This document shows, one piece after another, positions 44,680-53,263 of a stretch of DNA of 64,000 nucleotides. Both the position numbers and the translations under genes were made by a program. The stretch's first letter is position 1. Every line of letters starts with the position of its first letter. Source of the stretch: Chitinophaga rhizosphaerae (GTDB taxonomy: Bacteria > Bacteroidota > Bacteroidia > Chitinophagales > Chitinophagaceae); the NCBI RefSeq assembly GCF_003958645.1, contig NZ_RXLO01000001.1:744001-808000 (forward strand), written 5' to 3'. The notes under the pieces are model-generated. The model was not told where the DNA came from. It searched no databases and saw only the letters and a program-made list of their open reading frames with translations.

Positions 44680-45204
44680 ATGCAAACCTCCTTCGCTACC
44701 GCCGCCCTTTCCGTATCCACCCTGTTGCAGGATTTCGCCCAATATAACCTGTGGGCCAATACCACGCTCGCCAACTGGCTCCGCACCAAACCGGACGATA
44801 ATATGGCCATAACGGTCCCTTCCAGCTTCAGCAGCATCCGCGCCACGTTGCTGCACATTTGGGCCACCGAGAATTACTGGCTGTCGATGATCTGCCAGCG
44901 GGAATATACACCCATCGATGCGGAGCATTACGACGGTGATTTCGATTCGATCATCGAAGGGCTGCTGGACACTTCGGAAAGGCTGGTGGCGTTTACCGAT
45001 ACGCTGGAAGACGATGCCGCAACGGGCGAGCTGTATTATGATTCGCCCTGGGTGAAGGGATTCCGCCCCCTCGTGCAATACGGGCTGCATGTTTTCAACC
45101 ACAGTACTTACCACCGCGGGCAGATCGTGACCATCGGCCGTGGATTGGGATATAAGGATGCACCCATGACGGATTACAATTTCTATAATTTCTTCGCTAA
45201 ATAA
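44680..45204 (+). CDS. DinB-family protein (second of a divergent pair)
   Basis: A 174-residue DinB-like protein. The metal-binding histidines are seen in IRATLLHIWATENYWL (first His) and LHVFNHSTYHRGQIVTIGRG (second and third His), matching the family triad. The N-terminal helix is LLQDFAQYNLWANTTLANWL. It is only distantly similar to its divergent neighbour. A GC-rich hairpin (45248-45278) follows the stop. Confidence 0.88.
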   Translation: MQTSFATAALSVSTLLQDFAQYNLWANTTLANWLRTKPDDNMAITVPSSFSSIRATLLHIWATENYWLSMICQREYTPIDAEHYDGDFDSIIEGLLDTSERLVAFTDTLEDDAATGELYYDSPWVKGFRPLVQYGLHVFNHSTYHRGQIVTIGRGLGYKDAPMTDYNFYNFFAK

Positions 45205-45247
45205 GGGTGCTTTTGCGCCAAGGGTACGGGGCGTTCCTGCGGAAGGG

Positions 45248-45278
45248 GCGCCCCGTCGTTTTATCGCCAACGGGGCGC
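45248..45278 (+). repeat. GC-rich hairpin after the second dinB-like gene
   Basis: GCGCCCCGT (45248-45256) pairs perfectly with ACGGGGCGC (45270-45278). No T-tract follows, so its role as a terminator is uncertain. Confidence 0.4.
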
Positions 45279-45427
45279 AAACGTGCCGGTGCGACAAGTT
45301 GCAGGGGCATTTGTGACACGCCTATATTTCATACAATTATCTATCAATATCTTATTGAAAAACAACCATTCGCAACCCTCAAACATATTGGTGTCCGGGG
45401 GCCTTTCCATGCCAAAAAGAGGGGTGT

Positions 45428-45455
45428 TTTGTGACAGGGTAATCCTTTACCTTTA
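45428..45455 (+). promoter_or_regulatory. Possible promoter of the second GlxA-type gene
   Basis: TTTG (45428-45431) and TACCTTTA (45448-45455) with 16 bases between resemble the Bacteroidota -33/-7 pair. The TTTG overlaps a TTGTGACA word, so a regulator could act here. Start codon 24 bases downstream. Confidence 0.35.
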
Positions 45456-45478
45456 CTGTCGTTAATGCACGAAACACC

Positions 45479-46456
45479 ATGAAAACTGTATCACTGGTCA
45501 TTTACGAAGAAGCCATCCTCTCGGCCATCGCTGGCGTGCTGGATGTGTTCGAAGGCGCGAATGCGCTATCGGTTCAGGCTGGCAAGGAGCCTCCTTTCAA
45601 AGTGGAGTTGGTGAGTGAGAAAGTGAAGCATATCCAGCTGAACGTACCTGCATTGTTTTTCTGTTACAAATCCATGGCCGATGTGAAGGAAACGGACCTG
45701 GTGATCGTTCCTGCGTTCCACGGCCGGCCGGACCAGGTGCTGCAAAAGAACGCAGGCATCGCGCCATGGCTGTCGGAAATGCGGAACCTCGGGGCCGAAG
45801 TGGCCAGTCTTTGCCTGGGCAGTTATTTCCTCGCGGAAGCCGGGCTGCTGAACGGCCGCACCTGTACCAGCCACTGGCAGGCGATCCCCGACATGCAGCA
45901 GCGGTACCCCGCCGCCAAGGTGCTGTCTGACAAGGTCATCACCGACGAAGACGGGGTGTATACGAGCGGAGGGGCGTTTTCCAGCCTCAACCTCGTCTTG
46001 TACATGGTAGAGAAATTCTGTAACAAAGATATCGGGGTGATGCTCAGCAAGATGTTCTCCATCGACATCGACCGCGTCAACCAGGCGCATTTCATGGTAT
46101 TCCAGGGCCAGCGCCGGCATGAAGACGACCAGATCCTCCGGGCCCAGGTCTTCATCGAAGAAAACTACCACCTCCCCATTTCCGTGGAGCAGATCGCGGA
46201 GCAAACCAGCATGAGCAAACGGAACTTCATCCGCAGGTTCAAAAATGCCACCAACAATACCCCCCTCGAATACCTCCAGCGCGTGAAGATCGAATCCGCC
46301 AAAAAAGCCCTCGAAAGCAACGCGCAAAATATCAGCACGCTCATGTACGACGTGGGTTACAACGATCTGAAGACCTTCCGTTCCGTATTCAAGAAAGTAA
46401 CGGGCCTCACTCCCCAGGAATACCGCAGGAAGTATTGCCGTACCGCTGTGGCGTAA
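45479..46456 (+). CDS. GlxA-type AraC regulator with DJ-1/PfpI domain
   Basis: A 325-residue regulator paralogous to the one at 35970. The DJ-1/PfpI sensor domain (about 1-190) starts TVSLVIYEEAILSAIAGVLD and has GAEVASLCLGSYFLAEAGLL with the elbow Cys; the AraC domain (about 215-320) has AEQTSMSKRNFIRRFKNATN and DVGYNDLKTFRSVFKKVTG. Its stop codon abuts the stop of the convergent HD gene. It may control the nearby dinB-like genes, given shared TTGTGACA words; that is inference. Confidence 0.92.
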   Translation: MKTVSLVIYEEAILSAIAGVLDVFEGANALSVQAGKEPPFKVELVSEKVKHIQLNVPALFFCYKSMADVKETDLVIVPAFHGRPDQVLQKNAGIAPWLSEMRNLGAEVASLCLGSYFLAEAGLLNGRTCTSHWQAIPDMQQRYPAAKVLSDKVITDEDGVYTSGGAFSSLNLVLYMVEKFCNKDIGVMLSKMFSIDIDRVNQAHFMVFQGQRRHEDDQILRAQVFIEENYHLPISVEQIAEQTSMSKRNFIRRFKNATNNTPLEYLQRVKIESAKKALESNAQNISTLMYDVGYNDLKTFRSVFKKVTGLTPQEYRRKYCRTAVA

Positions 46457-47173
46457 TCAGGTAAAATCATTCATTCCATCCTGCTGGCCGTTCCATTCGC
46501 GGTAGAACTGTTCGAGGTAACGTTCCATGAAAACATGGCGTTCTTCGGCGAGGGCTTTGCCCGTGGCGGTATTCATCCGGTCTTTGAGCAACAGCAATTT
46601 TTCGTAGAAATGATTGATGGTCGGGGAAGCGGACGTTTTGTACGCTTCCTTCGTCATATGCATATCCGGCGCAATGGCCGGATCGTACAGCGCGCGATTG
46701 CGGAAACCGCCGTAATTGAACGCCCGCGCAATACCGACTGCCCCCAGGGCATCCAGCCGGTCGGCATCCTGCACCACGGCCAGCTCGGCAGACCAGTACG
46801 TCCGCGCTTCGTTGCCGCCTTTGAAGGAAATGTGCCGGATGATCTGGGTAACGGGAACGATAATATCCTCCCCTACCTGCAGGCTCCGCAGAAATGCCGC
46901 AGCCTTCGCCGGCCCGATCTCTTCGTCGCCATCGTGGAACTTCGAATCCGCAATATCGTGCAGCAGCGCCCCCAGCTCCACGATGAGCGGGTTTACTTCT
47001 TCATGCCTGGCGATCTGGCGCGCAGATTGCCAAACGCGGTGGATGTGCCACCAGTCGTGCCCGCCTTCGGCTTCGGCCAGTTCCTGTTTAACGTATTGTA
47101 CGGTTGCGTCGATGATCGCGGTGTGGGAGGTATGGTGCAAAGTCGTTATAGCTGAAGAATTCATTTTTGGCAA
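46457..47173 (-). CDS. HD-domain phosphohydrolase
   Basis: A 238-residue cytoplasmic hydrolase of the YedJ/YpgQ type, members of which are nucleotide pyrophosphohydrolases. Metal ligands are seen in GHDWWHIHRVW (first His), LGALLHDIADSKF (His-Asp) and VQDADRLDALGAVGIARAF (last Asp). The start is the ATG at 47173 or the one three codons later. It lies 5 bases after the AT-rich nucleotidyltransferase gene but differs from it in base composition, so they may not share an origin. Confidence 0.9.
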   Translation of the reverse strand: MPKMNSSAITTLHHTSHTAIIDATVQYVKQELAEAEGGHDWWHIHRVWQSARQIARHEEVNPLIVELGALLHDIADSKFHDGDEEIGPAKAAAFLRSLQVGEDIIVPVTQIIRHISFKGGNEARTYWSAELAVVQDADRLDALGAVGIARAFNYGGFRNRALYDPAIAPDMHMTKEAYKTSASPTINHFYEKLLLLKDRMNTATGKALAEERHVFMERYLEQFYREWNGQQDGMNDFT

Positions 47174-47178
47174 TGCTA

Positions 47179-47661
47179 TTATTTACTTTCTCTTAATTCC
47201 CTTATTTTTTCCAGTTGAATAACGTCGACTTTATCTTTGGGGCGATCTATCACTTTCTTATTCTGAATAAGGTGATTAATATGCAAAAAAGGTACTTTTA
47301 CTGTTCCCAGGTCGGCAATTGACGCCATTTCAAAACATTTATCGAAACTTAGATCCTCCAACCCCTTCATTTCGGTCATAATATCCAACTCGATACCTGT
47401 TCCAATCCTAAAACTGGTCCAATCAGGAACAAACTGCATTGTTTCTACGAATGAGAATTCTGTCCCATAGCCAAGATCGGTAAATGTTTTCGCCAGGCGC
47501 TTCCTGTTTTCCAAAGTATCATCCAGCCAAATATCCAAATCATCGGTACTTCTGTTAAACCCATGGAATCGCGTCGCAAAACCACCGATCATGATATATC
47601 GTACGTTATTCTTGGCAAGTGTTTCCCAAAACTTCAACAATTCTTCGTTGAGAACATCCAT
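47179..47661 (-). CDS. Nucleotidyltransferase (DUF6036/AbiEii-like)
   Basis: A 160-residue protein of the nucleotidyltransferase fold. The active-site pattern is YIMIGGFATRFHGFNRSTDD followed at once by LDIWLDD, giving the Gly-Gly and the Asp-x-Asp metal site; a third acidic residue may be in IELDIMTEM. Related proteins act as AbiEii-type toxins or MNT-type antitoxins, but this short form is uncharacterised. The gene is visibly AT-richer than its surroundings and follows a small gene with 7 bases between, suggesting a transferred two-gene unit. Confidence 0.82.
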   Translation of the reverse strand: MDVLNEELLKFWETLAKNNVRYIMIGGFATRFHGFNRSTDDLDIWLDDTLENRKRLAKTFTDLGYGTEFSFVETMQFVPDWTSFRIGTGIELDIMTEMKGLEDLSFDKCFEMASIADLGTVKVPFLHINHLIQNKKVIDRPKDKVDVIQLEKIRELRESK

Positions 47662-47668
47662 GCAAGCT

Positions 47669-47848
47669 TTATTTATGGGTTATTTTTGCCTTTTTTAGAA
47701 GATTGTTTGTTCTCAGCATCTGCGTGAAGAGATACAATTTTTCGATATCAGGGCGATAAATATCCCTTAGCAGTCTTTCCCTTTCATCTTCCGTAATTAC
47801 AACAACCCGATTCGAAGGGCGCGGATCTTCTTTCTTCAATTCCGACAT
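47669..47848 (-). CDS. Small basic/acidic partner protein of the nucleotidyltransferase
   Basis: A 59-residue protein starting MSELKKEDPRPSNRVVVITE and ending LLKKAKITHK, with a helical middle (DIEKLYLFTQMLRTNNL). The frame is open further upstream (ATG at 47959, 96 residues), but a TATATTTG -7 element at 47873-47880 on the minus strand favours the short form. It sits directly before the nucleotidyltransferase gene in the same AT-rich patch, as an antitoxin or specificity partner would. I do not recognise the family. Confidence 0.6.
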   Translation of the reverse strand: MSELKKEDPRPSNRVVVITEDERERLLRDIYRPDIEKLYLFTQMLRTNNLLKKAKITHK

Positions 47849-48029
47849 ATGAATTTCGTTTAACTCCAATATCAAATATAGCACTTTTGGGTCAGGTACC
47901 CTGCCGTCCGTCGAAATCACATTATATATTACATAAAAGTCCTGATCTGGGAACCCCATTTCCAGAAATATAAAACTTTGCAAAATTATGTAACGATAGT
48001 CCCGGACAGGCCGCCTATTTTTGTGGTGC

Positions 48030-48404
48030 ATGAAGCAATTCCTCACACTCATACTGGCCCTGCTCTACATGAGCACTTCCACCGGCGCCACTTTCCACAT
48101 GCACTACTGCGCGGAAAAGCTGGTGGACGTGAGCCTGTGGCATGATGAGGACACGCATGAATGCGGGGTTTCCTGCACCAAAAAGTGCTGTAAAGACGTT
48201 CACCTCACGATAAAGCTGGAGAAAGACCAGCAAATGTCGCCTAAGGTGGCCGTCGATATGCTGCCCCTGTCGCAGGCCGCCCTGTTCCCGGTTACTACCT
48301 TGCCGGTATATGAAATCCCCGCGCCGGCACCTCCGGCGGATCCCGCGCCACCTCCCCTGCCGCATGTTCCGGCACATATTCTCCACTGTCATTTCAGGAT
48401 CTGA
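48030..48404 (+). CDS. HYC_CC_PP-family protein
   Basis: A 124-residue exported protein. The signal peptide MKQFLTLILALLYMSTSTG is followed by the family-defining HMHYC motif, the Cys cluster CGVSCTKKCCKD and a proline-rich C-terminus (PAPAPPADPAPPPLPHVP). Proteins of this family lie next to metal-efflux genes in Bacteroidota; His and Cys richness suggests periplasmic metal binding. I set the start at 48030; a -7-like TATTTTTG ends 7 bases before it, so the transcript may be nearly leaderless. It heads the copper/silver efflux operon. Confidence 0.85.
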   Translation: MKQFLTLILALLYMSTSTGATFHMHYCAEKLVDVSLWHDEDTHECGVSCTKKCCKDVHLTIKLEKDQQMSPKVAVDMLPLSQAALFPVTTLPVYEIPAPAPPADPAPPPLPHVPAHILHCHFRI

Positions 48405-48474
48405 TAGCGGTATCCCCCACCGTTTCGTATCAAGACCAACCTACCATTCCAACATCATTTCAAAACTGTTCATC

Positions 48475-48810
48475 ATGAAAAAGATCCTCTCTTTCATAGC
48501 CCTTCCCTTGTCCCTGCTCGCCGCGCAAAACGCCGCCGGCCAATCCCTCAAGACCGACTCCTTCACCGTTTCCGGGAACTGCGGCATGTGTAAGAAACGT
48601 ATCGAAAAAGCCGCGCAGGTAAACGGCGTGAGCAGCGCCGTGTGGGACGTAAAGTCAAAAACGATGACCGTAAAGTTCGATTCCGCCAGTGTGAAACCGG
48701 AAGATATCCGCAAAAAGATCGCGCGATCCGGGCACGACTCCGGTCCCTTCAAAGCCACCGATTCCATTTACCAGGCACTGCCCGGCTGCTGCCGGTACGA
48801 GCGTCACTAA
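48475..48810 (+). CDS. Periplasmic heavy-metal-associated (HMA) protein
   Basis: A 111-residue exported metal chaperone of the MerP/CopZ fold. After the signal peptide (MKKILSFIALPLSLLAAQ) the HMA domain carries VSGNCGMCKKRIEKAA, whose CxxC binds Cu(I) or similar ions, and ends KKIARSGHDSGPF. The C-terminus adds a Cys pair (PGCCRYERH) not usual in the family. It lies between the HYC_CC_PP protein and the CusA pump and would deliver metal to it. The ATG at 48475 begins the signal peptide. Confidence 0.9.
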   Translation: MKKILSFIALPLSLLAAQNAAGQSLKTDSFTVSGNCGMCKKRIEKAAQVNGVSSAVWDVKSKTMTVKFDSASVKPEDIRKKIARSGHDSGPFKATDSIYQALPGCCRYERH

Positions 48811-48826
48811 CCCATAACGCTTACTT

Positions 48827-50122
48827 ATGATACACAGGATCATCGAATGGTCCGTCCGTAACCGTATCACCGTGTTGATACTGGCGGCCGTACTGTTCGG
48901 GTGGGGCTGGTACGCCGTGAAAACGAACCCGGTAGATGCCATCCCCGACCTCTCGGAAAACCAGGTGATCGTTTTCACCGAATGGATGGGCCGCGGCCCC
49001 CAGCTCGTGGAAGACCAGGTCACCTACCCGCTCGTCACCAACCTCCAGGGCCTGCCGAAAATCAAATACGTGCGCGGCTCCTCCATGTTCGGCATGAGCT
49101 TCATCTATGTCATTTTTGAAGACGACACCGATATCTACTGGGCCCGCGAACGCGTGCTCGAACGCCTCGGCACCGCCACCCGCACCCTGCCCGAAGGCGT
49201 AAGCCCGCAACTGGGGCCAGACGGCACCGGCGTAGGGCACATCCTCTGGTATACGCTCGACGCGCCGGGGATGGACCTCGGCGAGCAACGGGCGCTGCAG
49301 GACTGGTACATCAAATTCGCGCTGCAAAACGTGAAGGGCGTGAGCGAGATCGCCTCGTTCGGCGGGTTCCAGCCGCAATACCAGGTTACGGCCGATCCCA
49401 ATAAACTGCTCTATTACGGCCTTACGCCGGCAGACGTCATCGCCGCCGTGCGCGCCAACAACAATGAATCCGGCGGCCGGAAATTCGAAATGAGCGACAT
49501 CGGGTACATCATCAAAACCACCGGCTATCTCTCTTCCATCGCTGAAATCGAACAGATCGCCGTAAAAACCGTGAACGGCGTACCGGTAAGGGTGGCAGAC
49601 GTGGCCACCGTGCAGATGACAGGCGAACCGCGGCTCGGCATCTTCGACCAGGACGGCGAAGGCGAGCGTGTAGGCGGCATCGTGGTGATGCGATATGGCG
49701 AAAACGCCGCCGGGGTCATAGACCGGGTGAAGGAACAGATGAAGGAAGTATCCCGCGGATTGCCCGCCAATGTGAAGTTCGATATCGTGTACGACCGCGG
49801 CGAGCTCATCCGGGAATCCATCAGCTCCATCAAACACACGCTGATCGAAGAAATGATCGTGGTGTCGCTCGTAGTGCTCATCTTCCTGTTCCACTGGCGC
49901 AGTGCGCTCAGCATCCTCATCCAGATCCCCATCACGCTCGCGGCCAGCTTCATTCTGCTCAACGCTTTCGGGATTTCGTCGAACATCATGTCGTTGACGG
50001 GCATCGCCCTGGCCATCGGTGTGATCGTAGACAACGGGATCATCATGAGCGAAAATGCGTACAAACATTTATCCGAACGGTATGCGCAATGGCAAGCCGA
50101 ACAAAAAATTGAGTCAACATGA
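48827..50122 (+). CDS. cusA: CusA-type RND metal efflux pump, N-terminal half (separate gene)
   Basis: A 431-residue protein equal to the first 40 percent of a heavy-metal RND pump. It has TM1 (ITVLILAAVLFGWGWYAV), the first porter subdomains (NPVDAIPDLSENQVIV, RSSSMFGMSF-like GSSMFGMSFIYVIFEDDTD), and TM2-TM4 ending at the proton-relay helix LAIGVIVDNGIIMSENAYK (Asp402). It then stops in the cytoplasmic loop where an intact CusA continues. The stop overlaps the next start as ATGA, so the other half is made from the same message. The two products must associate to form the pump. Confidence 0.88.
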   Translation: MIHRIIEWSVRNRITVLILAAVLFGWGWYAVKTNPVDAIPDLSENQVIVFTEWMGRGPQLVEDQVTYPLVTNLQGLPKIKYVRGSSMFGMSFIYVIFEDDTDIYWARERVLERLGTATRTLPEGVSPQLGPDGTGVGHILWYTLDAPGMDLGEQRALQDWYIKFALQNVKGVSEIASFGGFQPQYQVTADPNKLLYYGLTPADVIAAVRANNNESGGRKFEMSDIGYIIKTTGYLSSIAEIEQIAVKTVNGVPVRVADVATVQMTGEPRLGIFDQDGEGERVGGIVVMRYGENAAGVIDRVKEQMKEVSRGLPANVKFDIVYDRGELIRESISSIKHTLIEEMIVVSLVVLIFLFHWRSALSILIQIPITLAASFILLNAFGISSNIMSLTGIALAIGVIVDNGIIMSENAYKHLSERYAQWQAEQKIEST

Positions 50123-52053
50123 ACTTCATAAAACGCTTATTCCGCCGCCAGCCTTCCTGGATCAGCGAGGAAGAGCGGCTGGACATCATCGCCAAGTCGG
50201 GCAAGCAGGTGTCTCGCGGGGTATTTTTCGCCACCGTGATCATCATCACCTCTTTCCTCCCCGTGTTTTTGCTCACGGGGCAGGAAGGCAAGCTGTTCCA
50301 CCCGCTGGCGTTCACCAAAACCTTCATCATGATCGTGGACGCGCTGCTGGTCATCACCCTGGCGCCGGCCCTCATTTCCATCTTCATGAAAGGCAAATTC
50401 CGGCCAGACAGCGCCCATCCCGTCACCCGCACGCTCGAAAGGATGTACGAACCCGTTATCCGCATGGTCCTCAAATGGCGGAAAACGACGCTGGCCGTCA
50501 ACATCGCCGCCCTCGTGATCGCCATCCCGCTGCTGAAAAGCCTCGGTACGGAATTCATGCCGCCGCTCGACGAGCAAAGCATCCTTTTCATGCCCGTTAC
50601 ATTGCCTGATATTTCCAATACCGAAGCCAGGCGCATCCTCCAGGTGCAGGACCGGCTCATCAAATCGGTACCGGAGGTGGACAAGGTACTGGGCAAGGCG
50701 GGACGGGCGTCTACCGCTACCGACAACTCCCCCGTCAGCATGATCGAAACCATCATCATGCTCAAACCGCGGACGGAATGGCGGGAAGGGAAAAAGAAGG
50801 AAGACATCATCCGCGAACTGGACAGTCTTTTACAAATCCCCGGCGTTGTCAACGGTTGGACGCAACCCATCATCAACCGCATCAACATGCTTTCTACCGG
50901 TATCCGGACGGATGTGGGCATCAAGGTGTACGGCCAGCAGCTGGACACGATCGCCAGCGTATCCGAACGGGTGCGCAAAGCGCTGGAAGGCACGCCGGGC
51001 GTGTCTGACCTGTACGTGGAGCCGGTGACAGGCGGTAAATATCTCGGGGTGAACATCCGCCGGGCCGACCTGGCGCGTTACGGCCTCAGCGCCGACGCGG
51101 TGAACCAGACCGTGGAAACCGCGCTGGGCGGCGCGCCCATCGGCACCACCATCGAAGGACGGCGGCGGTTCTCCATCAGTTTACGGCTGGCGCAGGATTT
51201 CCGCAACAGCCTCGAACAGGTCCGCCGTATCCCGCTGGGCTCTCCCGCTTTCGGGGAAGTGCCGCTGAGCGCGGTGGCGGATGTGGTGCTGGAAGACGGG
51301 CCGCCGATGATCACGTCCGACAACGCCATGCTGCGCGGCGCCGTGCTGTTCAACGTACGGGGCCGTGATCTGGGAAGCACTGTCGAAGACGCCATGAAAC
51401 AGCTCCGTTCGCAGGAGGGCTTGCTGCCGCAGGGGTATTACCTGGAATGGAGCGGGCAATACGAGAACCTCGTGCGCGGACAGCGCACCCTGCTCTGGAT
51501 CGCGCCCATCGTGCTGGTGATCATCTTCGCATCGCTGTATTTCGCCTTCAAATCTGTCCGCGAAGCGTTCCTCAGCCTTATCACCGTGCCTTTCGCCCTC
51601 ATCGGCGGCGCTTACATGATCTGGATCTGGGGCGCCAACCTCTCGGTAGCCGTGGCGGTCGGGTTCATCGCCCTGTTCGGGATCGCCGTGGAAACGGGGA
51701 TCGTGATGGTGATCTACCTGAACGATGCCATGAACCGACTCGTAGCCCTCAAAGGCAACAGTTCCGCCACCATCACCAAGCAGGACCTCCGCGAATACGT
51801 GATCCACGGCGCCGCCAAGCGTTTACGGCCCAAACTCATGACCGTATGCGTATCGCTCTTCGGCCTCGTGCCCGTGCTCTGGGCCGGCGGCGTAGGCACC
51901 GATGTGATGCAGCCAATTGTATTACCGATGATCGGTGGCGTGCTGACCAGCTCTACGCACATTTTGCTGGTAACGCCACTCATCTTCCTAATGACGAAAG
52001 AATATGAATTACGTAAATACGGCAAGCTGGAAATCCATCCTGGCGGCCATTAA
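50119..52053 (+). CDS. cusA: CusA-type RND metal efflux pump, C-terminal half (separate gene)
   Basis: A 644-residue protein that completes the pump: TM5-TM6 (GVFFATVIIITSFLPVFLL), TM7, the second set of porter subdomains and TM8-TM12. The three methionines that bind Cu(I)/Ag(I) in E. coli CusA (573, 623, 672) have counterparts in SILFMPVTLP (Met158), NSPVSMIETI (Met208) and NRINMLSTGIR (Met257), supporting copper/silver export. Its first 30 residues (MNFIKRLFRRQPSWISEEER) are extra loop sequence absent from one-piece pumps. A stop at 50110 in its frame argues against a simple sequencing frameshift. Confidence 0.88.
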   Translation: MNFIKRLFRRQPSWISEEERLDIIAKSGKQVSRGVFFATVIIITSFLPVFLLTGQEGKLFHPLAFTKTFIMIVDALLVITLAPALISIFMKGKFRPDSAHPVTRTLERMYEPVIRMVLKWRKTTLAVNIAALVIAIPLLKSLGTEFMPPLDEQSILFMPVTLPDISNTEARRILQVQDRLIKSVPEVDKVLGKAGRASTATDNSPVSMIETIIMLKPRTEWREGKKKEDIIRELDSLLQIPGVVNGWTQPIINRINMLSTGIRTDVGIKVYGQQLDTIASVSERVRKALEGTPGVSDLYVEPVTGGKYLGVNIRRADLARYGLSADAVNQTVETALGGAPIGTTIEGRRRFSISLRLAQDFRNSLEQVRRIPLGSPAFGEVPLSAVADVVLEDGPPMITSDNAMLRGAVLFNVRGRDLGSTVEDAMKQLRSQEGLLPQGYYLEWSGQYENLVRGQRTLLWIAPIVLVIIFASLYFAFKSVREAFLSLITVPFALIGGAYMIWIWGANLSVAVAVGFIALFGIAVETGIVMVIYLNDAMNRLVALKGNSSATITKQDLREYVIHGAAKRLRPKLMTVCVSLFGLVPVLWAGGVGTDVMQPIVLPMIGGVLTSSTHILLVTPLIFLMTKEYELRKYGKLEIHPGGH

Positions 52054-53263
52054 CATACTCCTGCTGCCCTTTGCGGCGGCGGCGCAAACGCTGCCGCTGG
52101 ACAGTATCCTGGCGCGCATCGAGGGCAATAACCTGCTGCTGAAAAGCTACGCGCAAAAGGCCGAAGGCTTCCGCCACAGTGCAAACGCCGCCATGGCCTG
52201 GATGGCGCCCATGGCCGGTGCAGGCACTTTCATGACCCCGTATCCTGGGCAAATGGTGATGGACGGGCGCGATAAAGGCAGCCTCATGATCCAGCTGGAA
52301 CAGGACATTCCCAACCCCGCAAAGCAACAGGCTAAAAAGCGGTTCATCGCCTCGCAGGGCAACGCCGAAACGGCCGCCCGGGGCGTAACGCTCAACGAAT
52401 TGCGCGCCACTGCCCGGAAACTGTATTACGGCTGGGTGATCTCCGAAAGGAAGCAGCAGTTACTCCGACGGAATGAAAAGATCATGCAGATGATGCTGGA
52501 GATCGAAAAACTGCGGTATCCGTATAACCAGTCGCAACTCGGCAACAGCTTCCGTGCGGAAGCCAAACTCGAAGAAAACGCCAACATGCTGCGCATGGAA
52601 GCAGGGACCGTGCTGAAATCCATGACCTGGCTGAACAGTTTGATGAACCGGCCCGGCATGACCGAATTCAGTGTGGATACCGCCTGGGAACCGGGTTTCG
52701 CCCCGGCGATGCACGACACCGCTTCCATCGCCGCCGCACGGCAGGATATCCGGAAGATGGAAGAAGGCATCCGTACCATGCAGCTCGGCATCCGCTCCAT
52801 GCAGGCGGAAAAGAAACCCGATTTCAGGATCCGGTTCGATCATATGCTGCCGCTGGCCAGCGGAATGCCGAAAGCGTACAGCGTAATGGGGATGCTGAGT
52901 ATTCCGATAGCGCCCTGGTCGCGGGGGATGTATCGATCCGAAATCAAATCCATGGAGCAGAATATCGCGGCGATGGAAAACGAGCGCAGCGCGATGCTGC
53001 AGGAAACGCAGGGCATGCTCTACGGCATGCTGGCGGAAATCCGGCAGATGGACCGCCGCATCGAATCCATGGAGCGCGTGATCGTTCCCTCCCTCCGCAA
53101 AGCCCTCGACGCCAACTTCGCCGCCTACCAGGAAAACCGCCTGCAACTCCCCACCGTGATAGACGCCTGGGAAGCACTGACGATGACCGAAACCGGCGTG
53201 CTCGACGAAAAATTGAAACGTTACGAAATGATCGTGGAATATGAAAAAGCGCTTTACCGTTAA
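52004..53263 (+). CDS. TolC-family outer-membrane factor (CusC role)
   Basis: A 419-residue outer-membrane efflux channel. A signal peptide (SILAAINILLLPFAAAAQ) is followed by long alpha-helical hairpins typical of TolC proteins, ending in VIVPSLRKALDANFAAYQEN. Methionine is notably frequent, for example MAPMAGAGTFMTPYPGQMVM, which may help pass soft metals. The start lies 50 bases inside the pump gene; no later in-frame ATG precedes the signal peptide, so the overlap is real. It ends 23 bases inside the first adaptor gene. Confidence 0.85.
   Translation: MNYVNTASWKSILAAINILLLPFAAAAQTLPLDSILARIEGNNLLLKSYAQKAEGFRHSANAAMAWMAPMAGAGTFMTPYPGQMVMDGRDKGSLMIQLEQDIPNPAKQQAKKRFIASQGNAETAARGVTLNELRATARKLYYGWVISERKQQLLRRNEKIMQMMLEIEKLRYPYNQSQLGNSFRAEAKLEENANMLRMEAGTVLKSMTWLNSLMNRPGMTEFSVDTAWEPGFAPAMHDTASIAAARQDIRKMEEGIRTMQLGIRSMQAEKKPDFRIRFDHMLPLASGMPKAYSVMGMLSIPIAPWSRGMYRSEIKSMEQNIAAMENERSAMLQETQGMLYGMLAEIRQMDRRIESMERVIVPSLRKALDANFAAYQENRLQLPTVIDAWEALTMTETGVLDEKLKRYEMIVEYEKALYR

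Noticed and set aside
50095..50125. Simple sequencing frameshift in CusA
   Set aside because: The second frame has a stop at 50110 and extra loop residues with its own ATG; one inserted or deleted base would not rebuild a normal loop.
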